This document shows, piece after piece, positions 35,698-47,042 of a stretch of 64,000 nt of DNA. Each line of letters begins with the position of its first letter. The stretch's first letter is position 1. Both the position numbers and the translations under genes were made by a program. The stretch spans positions 53,988 to 117,987 of the forward strand of contig NMRA01000597.1 in assembly GCA_002633005.1 (NCBI GenBank). The letters are read 5' to 3'. The notes under the pieces are model-generated. The model searched no databases. It saw only the letters and a list, made by a program, of their open reading frames with translations, and was not told the DNA's origin. Origin of the DNA: Phoronis australis (Eukaryota; Phoronida; Phoronidae).

Positions 35698-36255
35698 ACT
35701 CTAAAATGATAAAGAAATGTCCATATTTTTCACCTGTCCTGAAAAGTAACACTTTGTTCACATTTTCTTGGTCGTAAAAGGCAGTTTCGTGTGTGCAGTG
35801 ATCCGTCATAAAATTGATTTTTCAATATTCGGTCACAGTGGCGCACACCAAACACTGACTGTGACATAATTACCTCTGAAATGTGATGTTTTGTCACTTT
35901 GATTCGTCTGTGCTACTATTTTTGCTGTTAAATGCATCACTACATATGGTGGACCACTCCTTTTGTCATAAACCGCGTAACTTCAAGTCTCCTTAATTTA
36001 TCTCATTGAAAAGAAATCTTCCTTCTGTTCAGTCTCTGCCTTTCGACACCGTTCCTAGTTATGATTTCATGATTCTCTGGAAACGTCGTCTGTGAATATT
36101 TTTGCGTCTCTGTGTCCGCTGTAATTGAGCTCTAATGCGTATAACTGTCTATTCAAGGTCTAAATAAAGCCGGAAGAAAATTGCGAAAATGAAGCAGATG
36201 AGTCTTAAACCGAATCTCAAGTAAGTTCAAGTCACACAACCGGTTGCGTAATTAC
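35698..36255. other. No gene seen
   Basis: AT-rich, with no motif recognised. Confidence 0.4.
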
Positions 36256-36400
36256 TCTGCGCGTGTAAGCCCAGAGTACTGTTGTTCCTGGGGTTTCTTC
36301 AATTTTATTCTTATTCTTATTACTCCGCGCGTGTAATCGCAGAGTACTGTTGTTCCTGGGTTTTCTTCAATTTTATTCTTCTTATTCTTATTCTTCTTCC
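36256..36400 (+). repeat. Tandem duplication, about 67 bp, ending in TTCTTATTC tracts
   Basis: A unit with GCGCGTGTAA, CAGAGTACTGTTGTTCCTGG and a pyrimidine tract occurs twice. It forms the left edge of the satellite block that follows. Confidence 0.7.
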
Positions 36401-38765
36401 GACCAACTTTTAGACCTAATAACTCCAAATTGGGTGCAGGTACGGTCTTTAAATTCAGCATATGACTTTTGACTATATATATTTTGATTGGTTATATAAT
36501 CATATTCCATATTGCACCGGAAGAGGTCGTTTGGTGCAAAAGTAATAATTTTCAAAATGCTACTCCTCCTTCAGTTTAAAAGCTATCTTTTTCAAATTCG
36601 GTGCACAGGTTTATGTCAACAAGACAATTTAAAAATATTTTTCTAAGTAATCGGGTCATCCAATCAGGTGAAATAAGTCAAAGGTCATTAGGTGCAAACT
36701 AAAATTTTGAGCTAGACACTTCAAATTGACAGGTCTGATTGCCACAGGTAAATGAAATCGGAATCCAAAGTTTCAGGTCATTTAGTGCAAACATGGGGTC
36801 ATTAGGTGCATTTTTCTTCTGAAAATTTGACCTTTTCAATCAGCAAGTATTCTGATGTGTCAACCGTTAGACAACTGTGATTTTCAGCGTTAAACACATT
36901 TTCCATGGGCTTTACAATAATTCTCTTAAAGATGTTTAAAATGCACCGGATCAGGTCAGTTAGCGCAAAGGTCATGTAAAGTTCAAAATGTTATATCTCT
37001 TACGTTTTTCAAGGGATTCTTTTCAATTTCAGTACACTGGTGTAAGTCAACATGCCAATTGAATACCCTACTTTACTTCACAATACGCCTAACCAATCAG
37101 AAAAAAATAGGTAAAAGCTCATTGAGTGGAAACTAAAATTTTGAGCTAGAGACTTCAGAATTATGTATCTGTTTACTAAGTGCGATTGAGTATGAATTCT
37201 AAATTTTCAGGTCATTTGGTGCACCCATGAGGTCATTAGGAGCATTTTTCTTCTGAAAGTTTGACCACTTCATTCATCTTGTATTCTGAAGTGCTTAAAG
37301 TAAAACATCTGTGATTATTAGCATTAACCACACTTTTAATCGAGTTAACAATTACTCCCTCATCGGGGCTCATAATGCACCGGACGAGGTCAATTAGTGG
37401 AAAGGTCATCATAAAATTAATATGTAATTTCTCTTACAATTTTAAAGAATTCCTTTTCATATTGGTAAACGGGTTGCTGTCAGTAACTTCCCATAATAAT
37501 TCCAGTAATACGCACACGCAGAGTCCGTTATTGTCACGCCGTGACAATAATCTTTCTAGTTCTTCTTATTCTTCTTATTCTTATTCTTCTTCCGACCAAC
37601 TTTGAGGCTTAATAACTCCAAATTGGGTGCAGGTATGGTCTTTAAATTCAGCCTATGACTTTTGACAGTATAAAAATTTTGATTTGTTATATAATCATAT
37701 TCCATATTACAAGGGAAGAAGTCGTTTGGTGCAAAGGTCATATAATTTTCAAAATGCTACTTCTCCTTTAGTTTTAAAGCTATCTTTTTCAAATTCGGTG
37801 CACAGGTATAAGTCAACATGACAATTTAAAAAGTCACTTTTCTAAGTAATCAGGTCATCCAATCAGGTGAAATAGGTCAAAGGTCATTAGGTGCAAACTA
37901 AAATTTTGAGCTAGACACTTCAAATTGACAGGTCTGATTGTCAAAGGTAAATCAAATCGGAATCCAAAGTTTCTGGTCATTTCGTGCAAACATGGGGTTA
38001 TTAGGTGCATTTTTCTTCTGAAAAATTGACCTTTTCAATCAGCAAGTATACTAATGTGTCAACCATTAGACAACTGTGATTCTAAGCGTTAAACACATTT
38101 TCCATGGGCTTTGCAATAATTCTCCTAAAGATGCTTAAAATGCACCGGATAAGGTCAATTAGTGCAAAGGTCATGTAACGTTCAAAATGTTATATGTCTT
38201 ACGTTTTTCAAGGAATTCTTTTCAATTTCAGCACACTGCTGTAAGTCAACATGCCAATTGAATACCCTACCTTACTTCGTTCGCAATAGGCCTAACCAAT
38301 CAGAAAAAATTGGTCAAAGGTTATTGAGTGCCAACTAAAATTTTGAGCTAGAGACTTCAAAATTACATATCTCTTTACTAAGTGCGATTAAGTATGAATT
38401 CTAAATTTTCAGGTCATTTGGTTCACCCATTGGGTCATTAAGTGCATTTTTCTTCTGAAAGTTTGACCAATTCATTCATCTTGTATTCTGAAGTGCTTAA
38501 AGTACAACACCTCTGATTTTTAGCATTAACCACCCTTTTAATCGAGTTAACAATTACTCCCTCATCGGGGCTCATAATGCACCGGAAGAGGTCAATTTTG
38601 TGGAAAGGTCATCAAAAAATTAATGTGTAATTTCTCCTACAATTTTAAAGAATTCCTTTTCATATTGGTAAACGAGTTGCTGTCAGTAACTTTCCATAAT
38701 AATTCCAGTAATACGCACGCGCAGAGTCCGGTCTTGTCACGCCGTGACAATAATCTTTCTAGTTT
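36371..38765 (+). repeat. Higher-order satellite: two ~1.2-kb units, each of three ~430-bp monomers
   Basis: Unit 1 (36371 to about 37564) and unit 2 (about 37565-38765) are close copies offset by about 1.2 kb. Each starts with a TTCTTATTCTTCTTCCGACC tract and ends at the 17-bp palindrome TTGTCACGCCGTGACAA followed by TAATCTTTCTAG. Within each unit a more diverged monomer starting near ATGCACCGG...GAGGTCA recurs at 36511, 36941 and 37374, and at about 37706, 38140 and 38577. Later in each monomer GGTCATTAGGTGCA motifs recur. No coding capacity is seen. Confidence 0.85.
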
Positions 38766-39031
38766 GTGAGATGTCGTACGTCTTGATAATGAAATTCATC
38801 GAACATCAGTGCGGTACAAAAAGTGTAAACTTCATTATGTACGAGATTTGTTTTAAAAAATTAGGACTTGGGATGTTGCCTGCTGACGAGTGAATAAGTG
38901 ACCGGAATGATCCTGAGTCTCACGAAAATGGAAGCTTGAGAATATTCTAGGATCTACGTTTCAAACATGACAATAATTAATCTTGAATAACGTTGAATTA
39001 CAGTAGTCTATAGTTGTTATATTTTTTGCAG
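38766..39031 (+). other. Intron 3' end before the glycosyltransferase-like exon
   Basis: It ends with a classic pyrimidine-rich acceptor (TATATTTTTTGCAG). No upstream exon with the start codon was found between the satellite and this point. Confidence 0.5.
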
Positions 39032-39295
39032 AATTCTATTTGCGTGTCTAGTAGCATGCTGCGTGGCATGCTATTACTTTGCCCAGCAGGAAGTGTTGGT
39101 ACCAAGTCTCCTTCCCAAAGACATAGAAGAAAACAAAACGAACAAGGCCTTTCTGTATTATGTTCAGACAGCATCCTGTTTGTTTGAGTACTATCTCCAG
39201 CCAGACTTACTGGGAAATGCCTCTTTGTGTAACTGCAGTGTTTTGGTACTCAGCTACAAGACACAATGCTTACAAAATAATTTCATACATATCAG
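39032..39295 (+). CDS. Golgi-type glycosyltransferase-like protein, exon encoding membrane anchor and start of the catalytic domain
   Basis: The 264-bp exon lies between acceptor TTTTTTGCAG and donor ATATCAG/GTGAGT. It starts with ILFACLVACCVACYYF, a single hydrophobic segment suited to a type II signal anchor. A stem region (AQQEVLVPSLLPKDIEE, a possible N-glycosylation site at NKT) follows, then a strand-like CSVLVLSYKTQC. The last two bases (AG) plus the first base of the exon at 45297 form an Arg codon and keep the frame open, so these are consecutive exons. The start Met must lie in an unseen upstream exon. An anchored N-terminus, a hydrophobic strand ending in SYKT, and an acidic MDED motif in the next exon are typical of Golgi nucleotide-sugar transferases. 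The substrate is unknown, and the name glycosyltransferase is an inference. Confidence 0.75.
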
Positions 39296-41229
39296 GTGAG
39301 TTGGACAAAATCAGGGTAACACGACTCAAAGCTGCATTTAAACGATTTGCACTTGACAAGGATCAGCTGACACGGAACAGCTGATTAGGCGCAAGTTTGT
39401 GTTTTGACTCGAGTGACACGGAGAAAGATGACACCGCGGTGGCTATTTTTGCCACCGATTTGAGCGGCACAACCAGATAAACTTGATTATTTGATCCATT
39501 GTCAATTACACCTCTAAACACAATTAAACTGCTATCATCTGTGCGCAATAACGTATTGTATGGGTGATCCGCTGGCATTTCATTTTGTTTGGACCTTTGT
39601 TCATGCGAGCATGCGCTGGCAGTCTTTTGTGTAAATGATTCGTGCTTATCCAGTTGGCAATCCAATGCTGTACGTGCAGTTGTTTAAAGTGGATTAATTG
39701 AAGCGCCCTGACAATTACTCGCGCCGTGACAAAATTGTTCCTCCTGTAAAAACGGCTTAATGGCAAAGACCAAAGTTCAAGTGGCTTAATTTGACGATAT
39801 CACTGGTTTGGGTCCTTTGTTTACATCCCATCTCAAAACACGTGAAAGAAGGCATCACTTACAGAAAGCACATTCGATGAGGTTTCCCAAAAATGAAGAT
39901 GTTCAACAAAGTTACATCTTTGATCACCGGAAAAAAATGAGATGCCAAATTTGCCTCTTTGTATGTAAAGTAGCAAATCCATGACTGTCCCCGGCCGGTA
40001 CAAGAGAAGAGATGATAAATCAAATACTTTTGCGTTCTAAATTACAGCAATTTAGGTAAAAATAATGTCATAACCAACCACTTTTTTCGTTAAGCCTGTG
40101 TTCATTCTGCCCCTTCTTTCTCCCACTGACATCATTTCTGCCTTTAGGGAGAAGAGACAAAATAAATTTATTACAGTGACCAGTGTTACCAATCCCCGGC
40201 ACTGGGTTTATTACACGAACAGCAATACAATTTGAAATGAAGCTCACCCACGATTAATGGACTTTAAAACACTCAAGTTACTTTGAAATTATCGTTAAAT
40301 AGCGCAGAGCTTTATACATGTAAATCAGTCTACCACAGCAATTTACGCATGCACACCAAAAGAAGAAGACAAAAGCCTTTTGGTTCCTTGGCAAACATGG
40401 TGAAAAGTAGTTGACTTTCCATGTTTAGATGTGACAGGGTCTTGCGTTTCCGAACACATTAGGAACGTCTGTGTCGGATCGGTACGTGGCCGCTGTAGCA
40501 AAAATTTTTCCCCTGAAAATAACTCCTAGAATCTTTTATCAAAGCTGTAAAATGACACGGATCGCTTACTCATTGGGGTCAGATACTTGTAATGGGCATC
40601 ACTCTTCAAAGGTTTCGTTTAACCAACTGAGGCATTGGCAGATAGGGTTAAGGGCCGTGTAGCAAGTGCTCCGGAAGTCACTACTAAGGAGGTGTAAAAA
40701 AGAAAACTGTGGGGTGACGAAAATTGATTGCGACGGAGGACCGCCCTGCGGGGGGCTGGAGTGCAGTTGTTAAAAAATTGGAGACGGCCTGCGAGGGCAG
40801 AATGAACCAAAGGACGGTTACAGGATCCGCCTCCCACCCCCTCTTGATACGGCACTTTGAACAGCTCATTTTGATAATCTGCTATGCCTTCCACTTGTCT
40901 TCCACCCGTCGTCTTCACCATCAGATGCTCCTGTCCCTCCCGTGCCTCAATTCAGAAAATTGACCAATTATCTACTGGTCATGTCTGCAGATGTTTTCAC
41001 ATGCCGTATCAAAGTAGAACAGATACCATGAAAAAGAAAAACAATGTCGAGTTCGATTTCTAGTGAAAAGATTAGTCCTGGTCTTGAATGTAGTACCTTA
41101 GTAAGTTCTGTGTAAAATCATAAGCATTTTTCCGTTAGTTACTTCCGGTTTCCGCGATTACAGCGAGTCGATTGTTTTTGTTATCACTTAGAATAAATCC
41201 TTTTCATCTCTTAACATCTGGACTCCTCT

Positions 41230-41560
41230 CAGGCCCGTAGCCAGCATTTGGCAGGGCGTGGTTCGAATTTCTGGAACATTGCACCTTTGATATTTTGCAA
41301 AGGTCGACCCGCCAAACTTTTAAATCAGGAGTGCTTCAATTCAGACGGAATTGTTTAGTGTGAGAATGACTTGACAAAATTTTTATCTGAAGTTGTATTT
41401 TTGCATGTTACTTACATCACTGGAAATGGGCACAGCACACTATTGTGAAGGTGCACTACTCCGAAGGTACACTACTCCGTAAATATCTAAATTTTCGAAC
41501 CCAGGTTCAATTTTTGTACCTTTTCATGCAAAAGTAAACGATACTTCGGTTATTAGATGC
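41230..41560 (+). repeat. Dispersed element, CAGGCCCGTAGCCAG family, copy 2
   Basis: It starts CAGGCCCGTAGCCAGCATTT and GTGGTTCGAATTTCT as at 21173, and carries GTGAGAATGACTT and two CACTACTCCG motifs at about 41451-41482. Confidence 0.6.
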
Positions 41561-41694
41561 TCTGAGTGGTGTAACTATACTGAAAACAACGTCTGCTTAC
41601 TATTGCTTTCATGCGCATGCGAAATTGCCTGCATGTCTTACCGTGCGAACACGGAAAACTAAGTACGTTCTTGTATTTTTAAAAGGATACCAAA

Positions 41695-42319
41695 TCCAAG
41701 TTTGGCCTATTAGCAAATACTAAAAATGACTTTCCAACCCAGTTCTCTAAAACAAAATAATACTCTGTAACCACTTACAACCCTCAAAAGTTTGCTGAAA
41801 ATTTTGAACACTTCTTTCAAAGTTTGCTAAACGTGCAAGCGTAACCTACGTTTTTTTTTGCGAATTACACGGCAACTGTGTGAAAGGTCCACCCACCAAG
41901 GACCATGCTGTCCAAACTATGACACAGGGTGAATGAATTTTCACGTGATTCCTTCCTTAAAAAGGATTCTAAACCCTATTTTGATGATTTCAACGAATCT
42001 TCGTACTCTCACTTACTGTTGCATCATTGGTGCCAATCTTGAAAGATAAAGAAGGAATCAACTAAGAATTCGTACACAGTATCTCATGAATTGGACATTA
42101 TGGTTCTTGGTGGGTGTATTTTCCCACAGATGCCGCGCAACTCGTTAAAAGCGTAGGTCACGCTTGCATCTTCATCAGAAATTGTAAGGAGTTTTCTGAT
42201 ATTCCTCGAAACTTTAGAGGGTTGTCGAGCAGTTACAGAGCATTATTTCGTTTAAAAGAACTGGATGGGAAAGTCGTTTTTAGTATCTGTTAACCGGATT
42301 TGGTATACTTTTAACTTGG
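41695..42319. repeat. Long inverted repeat, ~265-bp arms around a ~90-bp centre
   Basis: The arms 41695-41960 and 42048-42319 pair along their whole length with mismatches. Examples are CCAAGTTT / ACTTGG at the outside, GCAAGCGTAACCTACG against CGTAGGTCACGCTTGC, and CACCCACCAAGGA against TTCTTGGTGGGTG. The repeat sits between two blocks of ACTACTCCGAAGGT-type motifs in opposite orientation (41451-41482 and 42594-42666), so the inverted structure may extend further. It looks like a foldback DNA element. Confidence 0.85.
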
Positions 42320-42593
42320 AATATTGACACCAGAGATGAATCAGCAGGGGACAGAACAACCATTGGTGGAAATCATCTCAGGGTTTACTATCCTTTTACA
42401 AGAATACGAAGTAGGGATATTGATGAATTATTACCTCACTCTACCGCGTGATGGAACTGGTGCAAACTAAATGTACTTAGAAGGCTACCCTGTCCCTGCC
42501 AGTCTTCACAGAGTCAAAAGGTATGCAATGGTCAAATGGACAAAAACAATATTTCATTCATGTCAGTTCCGACTCATTAGCAGACAGTCAGAG

Positions 42594-42666
42594 TAATGAA
42601 TTGTCGGAGTAGTGAAACTTAAGAGTAGTGGACTTTGCGAGAAGTGAACCTTCGGAATAGTGACAC
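42594..42666 (-). repeat. Four to five tandem ~17-bp units related to CACTACTCCGAAGGT
   Basis: On the minus strand the units run CACTATTCCGAAGGTT, CACTTCTCGCAAAGTC, CACTACTCTTAAGTTT, CACTACTCCGACAATT. The same motif in the opposite orientation lies left of the long inverted repeat. Confidence 0.7.
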
Positions 42667-43628
42667 GTAACCTTGAAATCTTTTGCGTCAAGTTTGTTGC
42701 TCGTATGAAGTCTGCGAAGCTGTGAACCATTGTCACAGATGGACAAGGAAACACTTTCTTCATTGACCAAAGATTCATTAGTTCTAGACCTGCTTTCCTC
42801 TAACACTGTGAGCATGCTCGTTTCCTCAGTGCAAGAACATACGGTAGTAAATGTCTGGTTTTTGTTTGAGCAACGGCAGAAGACTGTCTATAGTGAACTT
42901 ACCGTCGGCGTTTACTGGACTTAAAAGAATGAAAACGCACACACGTGTACACGCGCATGCATTTCAATCCCCCAATCTACCATGAAAGTGGACACTGCAT
43001 GATCAACAATCATTTGACGATCACCTTCAATTAGACATTTGAAATGCCTCCACATTAAAAGAAGCCTGAAATACATGTTTCAGCATTTTAATATGAATTT
43101 TGACAGCATAAAGGTTGGTTACTGGAATCCACATATTCCTAAATAGTGCACAGTATTTTTCTTTTTTACTTTGAAAAGTAAAAATTTTTTAGTTTCGTAA
43201 ATTCCCACTGCAAGTGCTGTTTTTCGTGACGTCACTAAGGCTGTACAGCACAGATATAGGTCATTAGCCGTGCGAGTTAATAGTCCAGTCGTCAGATCAA
43301 CATGTGCATACTCACAACCTTTTTCGATTTTCTTTTTTGTGACTTTGATTCATCCCAGGGCTTAGCCAGCCAGCTAGCAGTATGAAATACAGCTAGGTAA
43401 CAGTAGCACAGTGTGTTGAGCTCCGTTAGTCTCCGAAATTTCACATAGCCCAGATAGTTCGTGCTCGTCACCTCGTCGCGAAACTTATATCAACATGTAA
43501 AGCTCTTAACCGGCAGGGGAGCGCGCAAATATCTGGGTGTCAACCAACACACACCTTGCTCGCTGGAGCCATTTAAGTGAAAAACAATCTAGTAAACGTT
43601 ATTTTATTTCATAATTCTCAGCCTTTTG

Positions 43629-43894
43629 CATGCGCGCACCCAGCCTTCAATATGGGGGCTCGAATTCCTGGCCGGGCGATGTACGTGGACCTTTTACTCA
43701 CAAAATAGTCAGTCGACTAGAAAAACAGTACCACGATCGGAGATGTACGTGCTGTGAATTTGAATTCTACGTTTGTGCCTTTTTAGTAGACTTTTTATCT
43801 CGTTAGTCTCGGACTTTTTGTTTCTCTGAGGCGGATCTTTTTGCCCACTTCGCCACTTATGGGGGGCACCCCGAGCACCCTGGGTGCGCGCATG
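43629..43894. repeat. MITE, CATGCGCGCACCCAG family, full-length copy
   Basis: It has perfect 15-bp terminal inverted repeats (CATGCGCGCACCCAG / CTGGGTGCGCGCATG) and 266 bp in all, with no coding capacity. It lies in the intron of the glycosyltransferase-like gene. Confidence 0.85.
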
Positions 43895-45296
43895 TTTTCT
43901 AACAAAGAAAATAGTACGCTCAACGCATGCTATTTCCTAAAATGTTGCGACATCTGTCGGGAAATGACAGCTTCGCAGAAGAAATTTTTTTTATGTAATT
44001 CGGTTTCCTGGTTCTAAAATACTAAAAACTTCTAAAGAAATGAAATCAGGTCTTATTTGTTGTGACATGTACACAACTTCGAAGAACAGTTCGATCGCTT
44101 GGAAGAAGAACAACTCGGGGAACGAAACTGGCCAATAAGGCAACAGGTGACGGCGCCGAAAGCCGACCTTAAAGAGCGCACTGACAGCAGAGTGAACGGC
44201 AGAACGCCAATTTTTTTCAACACCAGTCAATAATTTAGTTTACTCAAGGAAGAGCGTAATTTTAATGACACTAATTTGCGTCAGATTTTATTTGACCAGT
44301 TTTTACCCATGTCATTGCAACGGCCGCTGTATATTTACTATACAGCCTGCACCGGGCCAAGGCAAGACTACGCAGTCGGTCCCTTTCCTGGCCCGTGCCG
44401 AGAATGGCATCGTTCCACTAATAGTCAACACTACACGGCAGTAAACTTGTATTATGAACTTATGAGAGCCAAGATCGCAGACGAATTATTAAGCACAGTT
44501 CTGTAGCCGAGAGGCATTCACCCAATGAGCTATATACATAATAAGCTTGATTTACCCCCACGGTACAGCTTTAGTGACGTCAGATGCGCGTTAGCCAATA
44601 GGATTTAACAATGGAAAAACGCTTTTGTACAAAAATGTGAAAGAGTAACGAAGATGTTATTTCTGATATAAAATTTATTCGTCATTTAAATCATGTTAAA
44701 AATGCATGTTATTGTACTTCAGGAACCTTTTAACCTACTATGCTAGCAAGTACACCAAAATAGCAGATAATCATATTTTCTGCCGTTTTGCTTCTTGCTA
44801 GATTTTAAGACATTCACTCCACACTACTTTTTGAGAGCTAGTTCGCTATTTTAAAGCTTAACTAGTTATAGATATTTCAATGTAGACTCCCTTGTTACCG
44901 TATGATGTATCGTTGACCAGAAGCAAATTCGTTTAACGTAGTTATAATTGAAGTTAGTACTACCAGTAGCTGCAACAATTTAGTTGTTGTTGTCCATCTA
45001 TACCCTATCTCTAACGGATAGCTGGGGCTGGACTTTTTCCGCGGGGGTTCAATTTGCTACGGACCTGCCTCTGATATCCAAAATTAACGAAGCTGGCTGT
45101 GAGTAGAGACAACCCTTCCAATCAATAATCTAATATGCATTAAAAAGCAGCGCCTGCAAAGCATTTAGGCGGTGTACAGTACTATTAACAAAGATAAAAA
45201 TTCCTAAACATATACCACACATAATGAAAAGGTTGTCATGGAGCTCTGCAAAAAAATGTTTTTAATCCTTCAAACAACCTGTACATTCCATTTCAG

Positions 45297-46074
45297 GTAT
45301 ATATTCTCTAACAGAACGACTTGGACTACCGGTCGAAACCTGTTGTACAGAACAGCGAAAACAGTGATGGACGATTACAAACAGTATATCTATCATACCT
45401 TCATGGACGAAGACATACTTTGGAATTGGTCTGTATGGCCCCACTTTGTTGGCAATATCAATCGGTCAAACTTATCTCCAATGCGGGCCTACGAACAATT
45501 TTTATTACGAAATCAACCTGCTCACGGCAATCCATTTTACTCTCCGAGAGGAACGAGTAAAAGCAGCATGAAATACGACATAGAAAAGACTATGAGAAAA
45601 TACGTCTGTGGATCTCAATGCGCACAAACTAATAGAACATTTCCCGATAGCTGTCTTGCTATTGGGCCCGACGCTGCCATCGGCAGTTTTCACAGGCGTA
45701 TCATCGACAAACTCTTGCCGTACGATGATCAATACGAAGCCAAATCTTGGTGGATCTCTCAACAGATTCTGTATGTTCAGTTGTTCGTCAAGTTCCACAA
45801 ACAAAGTTTGACATTCCTTCCAGTAACAGTTTGCAATCCTACCCACTCCAACTACCCTCGTGGGATGATCCCGTACCAAGAAGTTGTAGATGCGGTAAAA
45901 TTATTGTCGCCTCTTTCTAAACGAAACTTGTCCATTTGGTTTGAAGCGCATACCATATTTGACAAGCGCGTATCAGTAGACTATTGTCATCAAATGCTAG
46001 ACCCGAACAAAGAAAGGATACAGAACTCAAACATGGAGATGTATATCATGGATAACTCTGGCGGAAAGCATTAA
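45297..46074 (+). CDS. Golgi-type glycosyltransferase-like protein, main catalytic exon
   Basis: This exon continues the frame from 39295 (the split codon is Arg) and runs to a TAA at 46072-46074, about 258 residues. Motifs in order: TTWTTGRNLLYRTAK near its start; FMDEDI about 40 residues in, an acidic DxD-like motif that in such enzymes holds the metal and nucleotide sugar; SVWPHFVGNINRSNLSP and AYEQFLL; NPFYSPRG; CLAIGPDAAIGSFHRR; LLPYDDQYEAKSWWISQ; then FLPVTVCNPTHSNYPRG. Many Trp, Tyr and paired Cys suit a lumenal Golgi enzyme. I believe the arrangement matches an uncharacterised family of invertebrate transferases, but I cannot name it or its substrate. With the anchor exon the visible protein is about 346 residues plus a missing N-terminus. 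The frame is undamaged, so the gene may be functional. Confidence 0.8.
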
Positions 46075-46077
46075 TTC

Positions 46078-46369
46078 TGCACACGTAGGCTATGCTATAC
46101 ACGCTTTGTATCCGCCTGGGTGCGCTCTGTATGGCTGCGAACATTTTAAATTTATTTTTCTCATGAAACAAGGTGCATTAACAAAAGTACACATTGATCT
46201 CACTCGACATCTAGTCATCCACACAAACGTCAACCATTTCGGAAATCCATTGCCTATCAAAATTGGTCATATCTCCGTAACTGGACTTTCTGTTTTAGGA
46301 TTAAGCGCTGCACTTCCTCTGCTAAATGCTTTATTGACCATGGCTCTTAGAGTTCTTTATAGGTTTTGA
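46078..46369 (+). other. Open frame shifted by one base after the glycosyltransferase-like stop
   Basis: The next frame is open for roughly 97 codons, starting four bases after the TAA. It includes GYAIHALYPPG and a hydrophobic ISVTGLSVLGLSAALPLL near its end, before TGA. It could be a C-terminal extension cut off by an indel, or chance. Codon makeup cannot decide it by eye. Confidence 0.3.
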
Positions 46370-46374
46370 GGGAC

Positions 46375-46816
46375 ATGAATATGATGTTTGGCTGTATAAT
46401 CGTTGATGATTAATTCCTGTAGTGTTACGTGTTGTATTCTACTAAAAATACTAAAATCTCGGATTGAGCCAGATTTGGGGGCAGTTTTAAGGTAGTTGTT
46501 TCGTGTACGTTCGCAGTTGTTTTATTAAACGTTTGTGTTATTCATATCGTTTATTACAACGATCCACTGTTTATGTTCGTTTACTGATACGCTTCGAGCG
46601 CCTTGTTGCGGGGCTTCTTTGACATTACGTTTGCCCGCCAGTTTGAAGTCACTTTCGTTATCGTGGTTTTTAGGTCGAGGCGTTACTATGGCAGATAGTC
46701 TTTTTGTATCGCAACAAGGCACATATGAATGCTAGTAATGCCTATGTTTCGTTAATTTGTTGGTTTTTCTAGCGGTAGGCTTTTCTTTTGTGCTTTGCAT
46801 TTGTTTGTCTGTATTT
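46375..46816. other. 3' flank, no gene seen
   Basis: Probably the 3' untranslated region and flank of the glycosyltransferase-like gene. I see no canonical AATAAA; an ATTAAA lies at about 46525. Confidence 0.4.
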
Positions 46817-47042
46817 CATGCGCGCACCCAGGGGGTCACGGGGGGCAAAAAGGTCCTCCTCAGAGAAACAAAAACTCCAGAAAAGTAGAAAATGAGACAA
46901 ATGTCCACTAAAACGTCAGGAAATACCAAAATTCGGCGAATGCTCAATTCATAGCTCTGAACGTTCCCCGTGAATCTTAGTAAAAGGTCAACATTCTCAA
47001 AAATTCGAGTCCACTCATTTTTTTAGGCTGGGTACACGCATG
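46817..47042. repeat. MITE, CATGCGCGCACCCAG family
   Basis: Ends are CATGCGCGCACCCAG and CTGGGTACACGCATG. It is 226 bp, and the interior matches other copies (TCCACTAAAA, GTAAAAGGTC, AAATTCGAGTCCAC) in the inverted sense relative to 43629. Confidence 0.8.

Larger units (their letters stand above)
39296..45296 (+). other. Intron of the glycosyltransferase-like gene (about 6 kb), filled with repeats
   Basis: It is bounded by donor GTGAGT and acceptor TTCCATTTCAG. From 39296 to 41229 I recognised nothing; the frames at 39363-39766 and 40619-40963 are shadows. Bases 41230-42666 hold repeats listed separately, 42667-43628 are plain, and a MITE lies at 43629-43894. A plus frame at 44276-44506 has a protein-like composition (ACTGPRQDYAVGPFPGPC) but no donor and is not needed to join the flanking exons. 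Bases 45010-45077 resemble an inverted CAGGCCCGTAGC-type element end. Confidence 0.6.

Noticed and set aside
40619-40963. Frames of 61-100 codons on both strands
   Set aside because: Mutually overlapping, slightly GC-rich, no splice sites or motif; likely intron sequence.
44276-44506. Protein-like frame in the transferase intron
   Set aside because: No convincing donor or acceptor, and the flanking exons join in phase without it; kept only as a note.
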